Shown here: in pieces, positions 1 through 7,161 of the stretch
How positions within the stretch are numbered: the stretch's first letter is position 1
Layout of the letters: each line of letters starts with the position of its first letter
Assembly: GCA_016705245.1 (NCBI GenBank)
Contig: JADIYM010000002.1
Location: 434,001-498,000 of the forward strand
DNA length: 64,000 nt
Source: Blastocatellia bacterium
GTDB taxonomy: Bacteria; Acidobacteriota; Blastocatellia; UBA7656; JADIYM01
Direction: 5' to 3'
The notes under the pieces: generated by a model
Databases searched by the model: none
What the model was told of the DNA's origin: nothing
The model's input: the letters and a program-made list of their open reading frames with translations, nothing else
Made by a program: the position numbers and the translations under genes

Positions 1-78
1 TGGATGCGGCTCTGCATAGCACGCACCGACGAGCTCCTGGACGGAGCTCTCGCTAGAATAGAGCGCGCCCTCGCGTGA
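1..78 (+). CDS. C-terminal end of a probable class I/II aminotransferase (partial)
   Basis: A frame open from the first base ends in a TGA and reads WMRLCIARTDELLDGALARI plus five more residues. An arginine followed by a short strand and an amphipathic helix is typical of the extreme C-terminus of PLP-dependent fold-type I aminotransferases, where the arginine binds the substrate carboxylate. Only 25 residues are visible, so neither substrate nor start can be given. The next gene begins about 80 bases later on the same strand. The identification rests on pattern similarity alone. Confidence 0.4.
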   Translation, partial: WMRLCIARTDELLDGALARIERALA

Positions 79-157
79 CGAATTGAATCAGCTCGACGGG
101 TGTGCAGCGCCCGCCGCAGGACGAAAGTTTCATACCATCGAAGCATCAGGAGGCCAG

Positions 158-721
158 ATGTCCGCCGAGGAACTCGAGAAGGTCTTCGTCTCGCTCGTCG
201 ACTTCAGCTGGAAGAAGTACAACGAGCGCCAGCACAACACGCACATGGACGAGCTGCTGCTCGGCGCCGTGATTGCGTCGACCGTCGAGCAGGGCTACTC
301 CCTGATCGACCTGAACTCGGACGGCGTGAACCACTTCCTGCGGTTCGAGCACCTGCCGTCGAAGACGCGCTTGATATTTCAGCTCACGAATCAGAGCGAG
401 GACCTGGTCACCGCGAAGGTGCTGGGCCGGCTCGCACGCGTCGTCATCGGTTATGGCCAGATGGTGCAGAATCCTGGAGCCATCTGGCAGGCTCTCAAGT
501 CCGAGTTCAAGAGCGGCTTCCTCGATGCCGCTGAGCCGGGCGTCATCACGTGCGACGCTGACCTCACGAGCGGGTACATCTACGTCCAGGTGCCGCTGAT
601 CATCGATCTCGACACGTATTTTTCGTCGAACTACGAAGTGAACTATCCGATGCTGCAGCAGCATATCGGAGCGACCGTTCACTCGTTGTCCAAATACCTG
701 CGCGGCCGACTCGGCGCCTGA
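158..721 (+). CDS. Conserved hypothetical protein, first of a similar pair
   Basis: 187-aa soluble protein with no signal peptide or membrane segment. The ATG is chosen because a strong AGGAGG lies 3-4 bases upstream; the longer frame adds low-quality sequence. I do not recognise the family. The middle alternates short strands and the C-terminus reads PLIIDLDTYF followed by a long amphipathic helix. The next gene ends the same way (MIDIDDYIL then a helix), so the two may be distant paralogues or share a fold. The compact alpha/beta layout loosely recalls YbjN/secretion-chaperone folds, but that is speculation. The genes are 13 bases apart and probably one operon. Confidence 0.8.
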   Translation: MSAEELEKVFVSLVDFSWKKYNERQHNTHMDELLLGAVIASTVEQGYSLIDLNSDGVNHFLRFEHLPSKTRLIFQLTNQSEDLVTAKVLGRLARVVIGYGQMVQNPGAIWQALKSEFKSGFLDAAEPGVITCDADLTSGYIYVQVPLIIDLDTYFSSNYEVNYPMLQQHIGATVHSLSKYLRGRLGA

Positions 722-734
722 ACGGAGGAAGACC

Positions 735-1265
735 ATGCTGTCGTTTCTGAACCAGTTCAAACACGGTCAGGAGATGCGCGAGAGCAAGGACGAGATCCTT
801 GTCGGCGAGCTCGTGCGGGCCATGGCTCGGCTGAAGACCCCTGCCATCGGCTTCAACGCGAACACAGGCGCACAGATGATTCACTTCAAGCCGATAGGCG
901 ATCCGATCCTCAACTCGATAGTGATCATCGTGGATCGGAAGACCGGGGGCTCTATGATCCAGCAGGCGGTCATCGGCTCGAAGGCCACCATCCAGGTCCA
1001 GGCCGAGGTCAAGAACTACCTCTCGGACCCGGATGACCTCGTGGCCATGTATCGCACGGACATTGCGAACATCTTCAAGATGCCGATGCTCGGCGACGTG
1101 AAGCTGGATCACCAGATGAATTCGGTCTTCGCGACGAAGCGAGTGATGATCGACATCGACGACTACATCCTCAAGGGCGAGGAGAGCATCGCGAGAATGA
1201 CCCAGCTCATCACCTCGATCGTCGGCGAGCTCAAGCAGAAACTGACGCAGTACAAGAAGGCCTAG
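735..1265 (+). CDS. Conserved hypothetical protein, second of a similar pair
   Basis: 176-aa soluble protein with a GGAGGA ribosome site just before the ATG and no export signal. Function unknown. A core of alternating strands (HFKPIGDPILNSIVIIVD) leads to a strand MIDIDDYIL and a lysine-rich C-terminal helix, an order that resembles the upstream gene. The charged, export-free sequence suggests a cytoplasmic protein, perhaps a partner of the first gene product. Transcription probably ends in the long inverted repeat just downstream. Confidence 0.8.
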   Translation: MLSFLNQFKHGQEMRESKDEILVGELVRAMARLKTPAIGFNANTGAQMIHFKPIGDPILNSIVIIVDRKTGGSMIQQAVIGSKATIQVQAEVKNYLSDPDDLVAMYRTDIANIFKMPMLGDVKLDHQMNSVFATKRVMIDIDDYILKGEESIARMTQLITSIVGELKQKLTQYKKA

Positions 1266-1285
1266 TTACAGCGGATCGAGGCCAG

Positions 1286-1378
1286 GACCAGAACCGCGCG
1301 CGAAGCAAGCGGCCGGCCGAGATAATCACGTCACGTGAATGCCACAGCCGGCCGCTTGCTACGCGCGCGGTTCTGGTC
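1286..1378. terminator. Long inverted repeat between convergent genes, probable bidirectional terminator
   Basis: Two 33-base arms (1286-1318 and 1346-1378) are complementary except for one base and are separated by a 27-base loop. The transcript would form a very stable GC-rich hairpin. It sits exactly where a plus-strand and a minus-strand gene converge, and the minus-strand stop codon lies at the outer edge of the right arm. There is no clear U-tract, so it could instead block RNA decay or be a mobile palindrome. I saw no second copy in the window. Confidence 0.6.
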
Positions 1379-1670
1379 ACTCATCCAGGTCGATCACCTG
1401 ATCCGGTTCCTCGAGCGTGAAATACGCGTCGAAGACGTCAGCCGTACGATCGAGCTCGACGCCCTGGTAGTCGAATTCCGCATCGAGGAAGCGTTCTTTC
1501 ACCTGACGCTCGAAATCGGTCACGTCCTGGGCGAAGCCGCCTTGCGCGAGAAAAACCACGATACGCTCGACGCTGCCTTCCGGCGCGCCGATCAAGGCGG
1601 CGTAAGCCGGTTTCCACGTGACGACGTAGCAGGCCTTATCCGTTGTGGCCAACGTAGTACTTCCGCGCAA
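1377..1670 (-). CDS. Small conserved hypothetical protein downstream of a CgeB-like glycosyltransferase
   Basis: About 91-97 aa, acidic at the C-terminus (ending EEPDQVIDLDE), no signal peptide or membrane segment. The start lies inside the end of the upstream glycosyltransferase gene, so translation is probably coupled. The ATG at 1670 gives a 35-base overlap; a TTG at 1652 is an equally reasonable start. I do not recognise the family. Its tight linkage to the glycosyltransferase suggests a shared transcript, but nothing in the sequence proves a shared function. Confidence 0.65.
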   Translation of the reverse strand: MRGSTTLATTDKACYVVTWKPAYAALIGAPEGSVERIVVFLAQGGFAQDVTDFERQVKERFLDAEFDYQGVELDRTADVFDAYFTLEEPDQVIDLDE

Positions 1671-2697
1671 CCCGCTGCTCGAACTTCGTCGACTGCCGCA
1701 GCTTCACGTAGTCGTTGAGCACGCGCTTCTCGGCGTTCGTCGCGAAGTCGTGAAGGTGCTCGTCACCGACGTGCGTCAGGAAAGGCACGAGGTCCGCGCC
1801 GCTTTCCGGCACGATGATTTCCACGCCCGGCACGAAGACTTCCGAGAGACCAGGCCTGTCGATGACGGCGCACGCCGCGCCGCACGCGGCCGGTTCGAGC
1901 ACTTCGTACGGGAGCGAATAGTCGATGGGGTGCGGCCCGGGTGGAACGAGAACGATGCGAGCCGACGAGTAGATGGCCGCACGGGTCAGAGCGCCGCCAG
2001 CCGGCATCAGATCAACGTTGTCCGGCCAGGCATCGAAGCCTTCCCATCCTTCGCCGAAAACGATGAACCGGTGCGACGGCACGGCGCGAGCAGCCACGAG
2101 CAGGTAGTTCTCGAACACGGCCTCGGATGCAGGGTAGCGGTCGGCGACGAGCGCCAGATCGCACGAGAAGTCGTCCTCGGGCGAGCGCGGATGGAAGTTC
2201 GCCGTGTCGATCGACTCGTAAAGCGTGACGGCTTCCTTCGCGCCGTAGCGTGCCGAGTACGGTTCGATCGCCGGTCCGCCCGCGATCGAGAAGACCAGGT
2301 CGAAATATGGAATCTGGTCGCTCCGAATCCAGGGTGAAGAACCCGAAGCATCGAGCCCATGGAGGGTCTGCCACGGATCGAGGTCATAGAAGACCCGCGC
2401 CGGGACGGTTTGGTCGAACAACCACTCGACGGCATCGGTTCCAGCCTCGAAACCCGAGATGACCACGTAGGCGCTCGAGTCCGCCAGTTCCATCTCGATG
2501 CGTTCACGCGCCTCGTTCCAGATGCCATACCGAAAATCCTCGGCGAATGGCAGCACCACGGCATTGTCGCCTTCCGGCTGGACGAACACGAGACTGTGAC
2601 CTCGGTCTGCGATGCCTTCGAGCAACGTGTAGAGGATGCGCGTGCGGTGGTCAGACGCCGGTTGCGTCAGCATTGGACTGAAGATGACGAGTTTCAT
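1636..2697 (-). CDS. CgeB-like glycosyltransferase (GT-B fold, group 1 type)
   Basis: 353-aa cytoplasmic protein. The N-terminus (MKLVIFSPMLTQPASDHRTR) is the first beta strand and loop of a GT-B glycosyltransferase. A region around residue 110 with VFYDLDPWQTL and later DLVFSIAGG resembles CgeB/DUF3880 proteins, and the C-terminal SLPYEVLEPAACGAACAV matches the group 1 nucleotide-sugar site, where a glutamate is followed by a small-residue turn. CgeB proteins are linked to spore-coat or surface glycosylation; here the acceptor is unknown. No membrane anchor is seen. Family confidence is good, substrate unknown. Confidence 0.75.
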   Translation of the reverse strand: MKLVIFSPMLTQPASDHRTRILYTLLEGIADRGHSLVFVQPEGDNAVVLPFAEDFRYGIWNEARERIEMELADSSAYVVISGFEAGTDAVEWLFDQTVPARVFYDLDPWQTLHGLDASGSSPWIRSDQIPYFDLVFSIAGGPAIEPYSARYGAKEAVTLYESIDTANFHPRSPEDDFSCDLALVADRYPASEAVFENYLLVAARAVPSHRFIVFGEGWEGFDAWPDNVDLMPAGGALTRAAIYSSARIVLVPPGPHPIDYSLPYEVLEPAACGAACAVIDRPGLSEVFVPGVEIIVPESGADLVPFLTHVGDEHLHDFATNAEKRVLNDYVKLRQSTKFEQRVARKYYVGHNG

Positions 2698-2863
2698 GTC
2701 TTGCGTTTTCCGATTCGTGGTGTGTCCGACGGCGCAGAGTATAGCCGATTCGGGCGTCGTGCAAAGTTCTGGCCTTGCACCGGTCAGAGCCTGCGTGATC
2801 CGGCCACGAGATGCCTGGCAACTTGCTGGACGCGACCTGAAGGGCGCGTTCCGCTGACGGAGG

Positions 2864-2956
2864 ATCAGTACCGCGAGCGATAGCGAGCGGGTCGATCTGG
2901 AGGCGGGATAGGCTGGTGGTCAACGAGCTAGCTTCGCTACCGTTCGCGGTTCTGAT
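2864..2956. repeat. Dispersed palindromic repeat, copy A (inverted arms with core CCGCGAGCRGTAGCGA)
   Basis: The arms at 2864-2886 and 2934-2956 are inverted copies with 3 mismatches in 23 bases. The same core appears in the inverted repeats at 16852-16961 and 21762-21902, and the 12-mer TAGCGAGCGGGT of the left arm recurs exactly at 16992-17003. This palindrome is the only structure I see in the 337-base gap between the divergent glycosyltransferase and peptidase genes, which must also hold both promoters. Confidence 0.6.
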
Positions 2957-3034
2957 GCAGGGCGCCGCTCACCGGCCTCGCTGATCCGTATTCGAGCGAC
3001 GAATTCGTGTGGTACGTTCGGCAGCGAGGATTCG

Positions 3035-4192
3035 ATGATGACGACGACGGGGATGGAATCGATCGACTGGAATGCCGAATACGCCGACCGGGCCCCAGGC
3101 ATGGTCGCCGAGCTCGAGCGGCTCGTCACGACCGAGTCGCCGTCTCGCGACGTCGAGGGCATCCGAGACGTGGCGACAATCGTGGAAAGAGCGCTCGGTG
3201 AGACAGGCGCATCGGTGTCCCTCGTCGAAGGTCACGCGAACGGTCCAAACCTGGTCGCTCGATTCGGAGAGGGCAATCGCCCGATCCTGCTGCTTGGCCA
3301 CCTCGACACCGTGTGGAAGCGCGGAACGCTCGAGACGATGCCGTGGCGCGTCGATGGCGATCGGGCGTTCGGTCCCGGCGTGTTCGATATGAAGGCGGGC
3401 GTACTGGTCGTCATCGAAGCATTGCGCGGATTGAGTCGACACGGCTGCACGACTCCGCTGACGATCGTCCTCAACTGTGACGAGGAAATCGGGAGCTCGT
3501 CGTCGCGAGCGCTCATTGCCGATCACGCGCGACTGGCGCGCGCTGCACTCGTCTTCGAGCCGGCCATTCCGGGAGGACTCGCGAAGACCTCCAGATCGGG
3601 AATGGCGGGATATCGGATCGTGGTTCGAGGGCGGGCCGCGCACGCGGGCGTCGACCCTGAAAAAGGTGTCAGCGCGATCCTGGCCGCCGCTCGCGTCGTG
3701 ATCGACCTGCACGCTATCAACGATCTCGCAAACGGCTTGTCGGTGAACGCCGGCGTGTTCGAAGGCGGAACACGTCCAAACGTCATCGCGGCCAGTGCGA
3801 CGATCGGCGTCGATGTGCGATTTCGAACCCAGGCGCAAGCCGACAGGGTGCACGCATCCATCATGGGACTCGAATCGCCGATGCCTGACGCCTCGATCCA
3901 GGTTACAGGAGGCATCGACCGGCCGCCCTTCGAGTCGACGCGCGCCGGGCTCGCACTCTACGATCGCGCGGTCGGCGCAGCTCGATTGTCCGGGTTCGAC
4001 CTCGGCCACGGCCACGTTGGCGGGGTCAGCGATGGCAACTTTACTGCGGCGCTCGGTGTTCCCACGCTCGACGGACTCGGGCCCGACGGCATGGGCGCGC
4101 ACGCTGATCACGAACAGGTTGTGTTATCCGATCTTCCGAGACGGGCGGCGATGCTCACCAGACTGCTGCTCGACCTCGGCCGCGAAGCGTAG
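3035..4192 (+). CDS. M20 family metallopeptidase (glutamate carboxypeptidase / CPG2-like)
   Basis: 385-aa cytoplasmic protein; no signal peptide, unlike secreted CPG2 enzymes. The metal and catalytic motifs appear in order: LLGHLDTVW (first metal His and catalytic Asp), GPGVFDMKAG (bridging Asp), CDEEIGS (general base Glu and metal Glu), FEPAIPG and a C-terminal ADHEQV with the last metal His. The dimerisation domain lies between about residues 185 and 290. The family removes C-terminal glutamate or similar residues from peptides and folate-like compounds using two zinc ions. The start follows a GAGGA. It is a stand-alone gene, so its substrate cannot be inferred from neighbours. Confidence 0.88.
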   Translation: MMTTTGMESIDWNAEYADRAPGMVAELERLVTTESPSRDVEGIRDVATIVERALGETGASVSLVEGHANGPNLVARFGEGNRPILLLGHLDTVWKRGTLETMPWRVDGDRAFGPGVFDMKAGVLVVIEALRGLSRHGCTTPLTIVLNCDEEIGSSSSRALIADHARLARAALVFEPAIPGGLAKTSRSGMAGYRIVVRGRAAHAGVDPEKGVSAILAAARVVIDLHAINDLANGLSVNAGVFEGGTRPNVIAASATIGVDVRFRTQAQADRVHASIMGLESPMPDASIQVTGGIDRPPFESTRAGLALYDRAVGAARLSGFDLGHGHVGGVSDGNFTAALGVPTLDGLGPDGMGAHADHEQVVLSDLPRRAAMLTRLLLDLGREA

Positions 4193-4288
4193 GCACCGTG
4201 TTCGTGGCGCTCGACTTGTCGGAATGGTAGAGTCCGCGCCGCGCGGGCCAGCCAGAATCGCGGCGTGCCGGCCGATCGTTGGAGTTGC

Positions 4289-5938
4289 ATGTCGTCGATC
4301 ACGCACAAGCTGCGCGAGCTCCACGGGGATCTCGATGCCATGGGTAGCATTTCCCTGCTGCCCGCCGAGGACCTCGCAGAGTTCGCAACGGTCTGTATCG
4401 AACTGCTCGGTGTCACCGACGAGCTCGCGCGACATCCCGAAACGGACAGTTCGCCGCTCGAGAGTGTCGAGCAGATGTTCGAGATCGCCGCGACGCTCCG
4501 AAGGTCTGGCGACGATCTGACGGCCACGGAGGTCCTGCTGCGTGCGGCGTCGCTGGCGGAGGCGCGAGGCGCCGAGCGAATGTCGTCAATGGCCTTCAAC
4601 CTGGCCGGCATCAATCTCTACCATCTCGGGCAATACGACCCTGCCATCGAGGCGTTCGAGCACGCTCTCAGCTTCCTCGAGGACGACGAACACGGGCAGG
4701 TCCGTTCCACGATCATCACGATGAACTGGGGCAACGTGCTGCACGACCTCAAGCGATTCGACGAGGCGGAGCGCGTATACGAGAATCTGCTCGAGCAAGT
4801 CGATGCCATACCTGCCGACGTGTTCCTCCGGCACGCTCCGTTCGAAGCCGAGCGGCTGCGGGGAATGCTCTGCAACAACATCGGGACGAACCGCACCGAG
4901 TGGGCGCGCTACGAATCCGGTGTCAGCATCGACATCGGGCCTCACCTCGAGATAGCGGAGCGATACCTCTCACGGGCGCTGACGTCTCCGTTGACCGTCA
5001 ACGAGCACATGCAGACGCAAACTAATTTCGCGCATGCGCTCATCCTGCGCGGCAGGCCCGACGACGCCGAACGTCACCTTCGGCGGCTGGCCCGGCAATG
5101 TGCCGCCGACCGCGACCTCATGGTGCAGTTGCCCGAGATCTACCGATACGCCGCGGAAGCATGCGCGGCGCAGGGCGACCACTCGAAGGCGCTCATCGAC
5201 TGCTACCGGGCGCTCGAGAGCAGTCTGGCGGTGGCCGATCGGCTCCAGGAGCTTCGTGTCGTCGACACGTTCGTCGCGGTCATGCGGCTCTCATCGAGCA
5301 TGCTGTTCGATCCATCGGATCCGCTCGCCCGCAAGGCCGAGCGCATCGAGCTCGAGGCCTCGGGCCTGGTCGACCGACTGATCGACTTCCTCGAACGAAA
5401 GGACTGGTATACAGGGCACAACCACTCGAGGGCGGTCCAGACGATCTCGATGAGAATGGCCCGATCGTTGACCGAGCAGGACGGCCCGGCCGGTAATCGC
5501 GCTAGAGGCGAGATCGAGTGGCACTCTCTTGGGCTCGCCGCCGCACTGCACGATATTGGAAAGCTCATGGTCCCGTGGAGCCTGTTGAACAAGCTGATCC
5601 CGCTCAACGATGGCGAAAGGTCGATCCTCAGGAAGCACCCCGAAAACGGACAACAGATTCTCGACCAGGTCGGCCTTCCGGAGATTGGCGCCGTCGTCGC
5701 CGAACACCACGAATCACCCGACGGCAGCGGCTATCCGACCGGAAAGCGCGACAGCAGCCTGATGGGTGCCATCATCGCCGTGGCAGATGCCTTTGAGGCA
5801 ATGACGACCGTGAATCGCCGCTACCGTCAGCCCAAGTCGCTGGCGCAGGCTGTCGCCGAGATCACGAGTCTCGCCGGCCTGCAATTCGATGCTGATGTGG
5901 CTGGAGCGCTTCAGATGACGCTTTCGCGGGAACCCTGA
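4289..5938 (+). CDS. TPR protein with C-terminal HD-GYP c-di-GMP phosphodiesterase domain
   Basis: 549 aa from the ATG, which has a GGAG six bases upstream; a GTG 24 bases earlier is possible. Residues about 60-340 are helical repeats with TPR-like signatures (FNLAGINLYHLGQYDPAIEAF). The HD-GYP domain covers about 370-540 with LHDIGKL, a downstream HPENG, and HHESPDGSGYPTG, so the catalytic His/Asp set and the GYP motif are intact. HD-GYP enzymes hydrolyse cyclic di-GMP to pGpG or GMP with a di-metal centre. There is no receiver or membrane region, so the TPR part is the likely sensor or partner-binding module. No adjacent GGDEF gene is present. Confidence 0.88.
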   Translation: MSSITHKLRELHGDLDAMGSISLLPAEDLAEFATVCIELLGVTDELARHPETDSSPLESVEQMFEIAATLRRSGDDLTATEVLLRAASLAEARGAERMSSMAFNLAGINLYHLGQYDPAIEAFEHALSFLEDDEHGQVRSTIITMNWGNVLHDLKRFDEAERVYENLLEQVDAIPADVFLRHAPFEAERLRGMLCNNIGTNRTEWARYESGVSIDIGPHLEIAERYLSRALTSPLTVNEHMQTQTNFAHALILRGRPDDAERHLRRLARQCAADRDLMVQLPEIYRYAAEACAAQGDHSKALIDCYRALESSLAVADRLQELRVVDTFVAVMRLSSSMLFDPSDPLARKAERIELEASGLVDRLIDFLERKDWYTGHNHSRAVQTISMRMARSLTEQDGPAGNRARGEIEWHSLGLAAALHDIGKLMVPWSLLNKLIPLNDGERSILRKHPENGQQILDQVGLPEIGAVVAEHHESPDGSGYPTGKRDSSLMGAIIAVADAFEAMTTVNRRYRQPKSLAQAVAEITSLAGLQFDADVAGALQMTLSREP

Positions 5939-5953
5939 GGCGCTCGAGGCCGT

Positions 5954-6118
5954 GGGTCAAACGGGGTGCGACTGAACGGGCCCGTCAGACCAGACCATCG
6001 CCGACGGGCCGACGGTAGACTCCAGAGACTTGCGGTGGCCAGTCGGCCCCTCGCTGCGCTCTGGGTGCTGGGTCAAACGGGGCGCGACCGAACGGGCCCG
6101 TCAGACCAGACCATCGCC
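5954..6118. repeat. Pair of 49-bp direct repeats
   Basis: The units at 5954-6002 and 6070-6118 begin GGGTCAAACGGGG and end CAGACCAGACCATCGCC. They differ at two positions and are 116 bases apart. The second unit contains the stop codon of the small minus-strand gene, so that gene's end may have been added by the duplication. No transposase or integrase is nearby. Confidence 0.7.
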
Positions 6119-6355
6119 GTGCACTGTCAGTGTCGTCACGGACAATTTGACCTCTCTTGCCGACCGGAACGACGCCGGCAGCCGCCCGGTGCGTACCGCA
6201 TCCTCGCAAAGTCGAAGCGTCGTCTTGCACGCCCGGCAACCCGTCGAATGCGCCGCGACGTCCGCCGCAACCGATGGGCTCAGTCGCCCTGCTGCCAGCG
6301 CGACGGCTTCGGGCACGCGCGGACAGGCGAGAATGACCTTCGTCGGAGAAGCCAT
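6101..6355 (-). CDS. Small protein with HxxxCxxC zinc-finger motif (anti-sigma-like)
   Basis: 84 aa. A motif HSTGCRACKTTL preceded by the helix LSPSVAADVAA matches the HxxxCxxC core of zf-HC2 domains, which coordinate zinc in many anti-sigma factors. There is no membrane segment and no ECF sigma gene nearby, so it would be a soluble, stand-alone zinc-binding protein. It starts 5 bases after the preceding small gene ends, consistent with a two-gene transcript. The coding assignment is tentative because the region is repeat-rich. Confidence 0.45.
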   Translation of the reverse strand: MASPTKVILACPRVPEAVALAAGRLSPSVAADVAAHSTGCRACKTTLRLCEDAVRTGRLPASFRSAREVKLSVTTLTVHGDGLV

Positions 6356-6360
6356 GACTG

Positions 6361-6561
6361 CTAAGCGGCCCGTCGGCAGTGCGCGACAATCGGCAGGCCA
6401 AGCCCGTGCGCGGTTTCCATCGCCCGGCCGGCACGGGCGCGGTCGAACCAGACGACTCGATCGGCCTTGGGAGCGAGCTCGCCCGCCTTTCGATCGGCCT
6501 CGCTGCGCCCCTTTCCAGGTTCCTCGATTCGACGGCTTGTAACTGAAACATCATTGAACAT
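6361..6561 (-). CDS. Small hypothetical protein upstream of the zinc-finger gene
   Basis: 66 aa from an ATG preceded by GAGGG. No recognisable domain. The N-terminal half is rich in charged residues and the C-terminal half reads VVWFDRARAGRAMETAHGLG. It lies immediately upstream of the HxxxCxxC protein on the same strand. It may be a genuine small gene or an open frame in GC-rich DNA; only its tight spacing with the next frame supports it. Confidence 0.35.
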   Translation of the reverse strand: MFNDVSVTSRRIEEPGKGRSEADRKAGELAPKADRVVWFDRARAGRAMETAHGLGLPIVAHCRRAA

Positions 6562-6804
6562 TGGTGTACCCTCGGCGTGCGTCACGTTCTGGTGAGCGCT
6601 CGGACCACCAGCAGCGTACTCCGGTTCTTTTGCATGTGCAAATGCAGTGCACCGTAGGCCAGGAATTCTGCCCCCTCCCGCTAACGTCTCCAGTCGTTTC
6701 TTTCAGCGAGTCCCCACACACGCCACCCAGCCCCCGCGGGTAACTTAACTTTCTTTATCCTTGGCAGTTTGTGTTAGCCTAGGCACCGAAGAACCGCGGC
6801 AGTA

Positions 6805-6933
6805 ATGACTCGAAAAGATGTCTTGAGCGTCCTTGGGCTCACACAGGAGTCGCGGTCACACTACGACTTGGCTTTTGCTCAAGCAACAATGCGAACAGCC
6901 TCTGGTGACGTTGAGCAGCCGACTCGCAATTGA
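6805..6933 (+). CDS. 42-aa small open reading frame upstream of a secreted peptide gene
   Basis: Runs from ATG to TGA and encodes MTRKDVLSVLGLTQESRSHY followed by 22 more residues. It ends 12 bases before the ATG of the next small gene and follows an AT-rich patch (about 6740-6775) that is likely to hold the promoter of both. No strong ribosome site is present (only GAAGAAC). It could be a leader peptide regulating the downstream gene, a cytoplasmic partner, or chance. It has not been tied to any family. Confidence 0.35.
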   Translation: MTRKDVLSVLGLTQESRSHYDLAFAQATMRTASGDVEQPTRN

Positions 6934-6945
6934 GGGGAATAAAAA

Positions 6946-7161
6946 ATGAAGACGACGATGATTCGACGAGCGGTTCTCTGCGGCGCGATGACCTTCGCGT
7001 TCCTGTTCAGCCCGGCAAACGCGCTTGTGGCACGCGCGGACGATGGCCCTGGCCACGGGACACCGGGCAAGGTTGCCACGGAGCCTCAGCCTGCCGACGA
7101 AAGCTGGTTCAGCCTGATCTTCGAGGCTCTCGAGACGCTCGAGCTACTTCTGCCAATGTAA
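6946..7161 (+). CDS. Small secreted protein with signal peptide and hydrophobic C-terminus
   Basis: 71 aa. The start follows GAGGGG. Residues 1-31 form a classic Sec signal (MKTTMIRRAV, then a hydrophobic core LCGAMTFAFLF and an ALVARA cleavage region). The mature part is about 40 aa: a polar, proline- and glycine-rich stretch and then a hydrophobic tail WFSLIFEALETLELLLPM. The gene converges with, and overlaps by 18 bases, the end of a TPR-type regulator gene. The size and layout resemble a secreted signalling propeptide beside its receptor, but this is inference. Confidence 0.7.
   Translation: MKTTMIRRAVLCGAMTFAFLFSPANALVARADDGPGHGTPGKVATEPQPADESWFSLIFEALETLELLLPM

Noticed and set aside
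5985..6554. 189-aa minus-strand frame spanning the repeat region
   Set aside because: Very arginine- and proline-rich with no motif; the two shorter frames in another register fit better.
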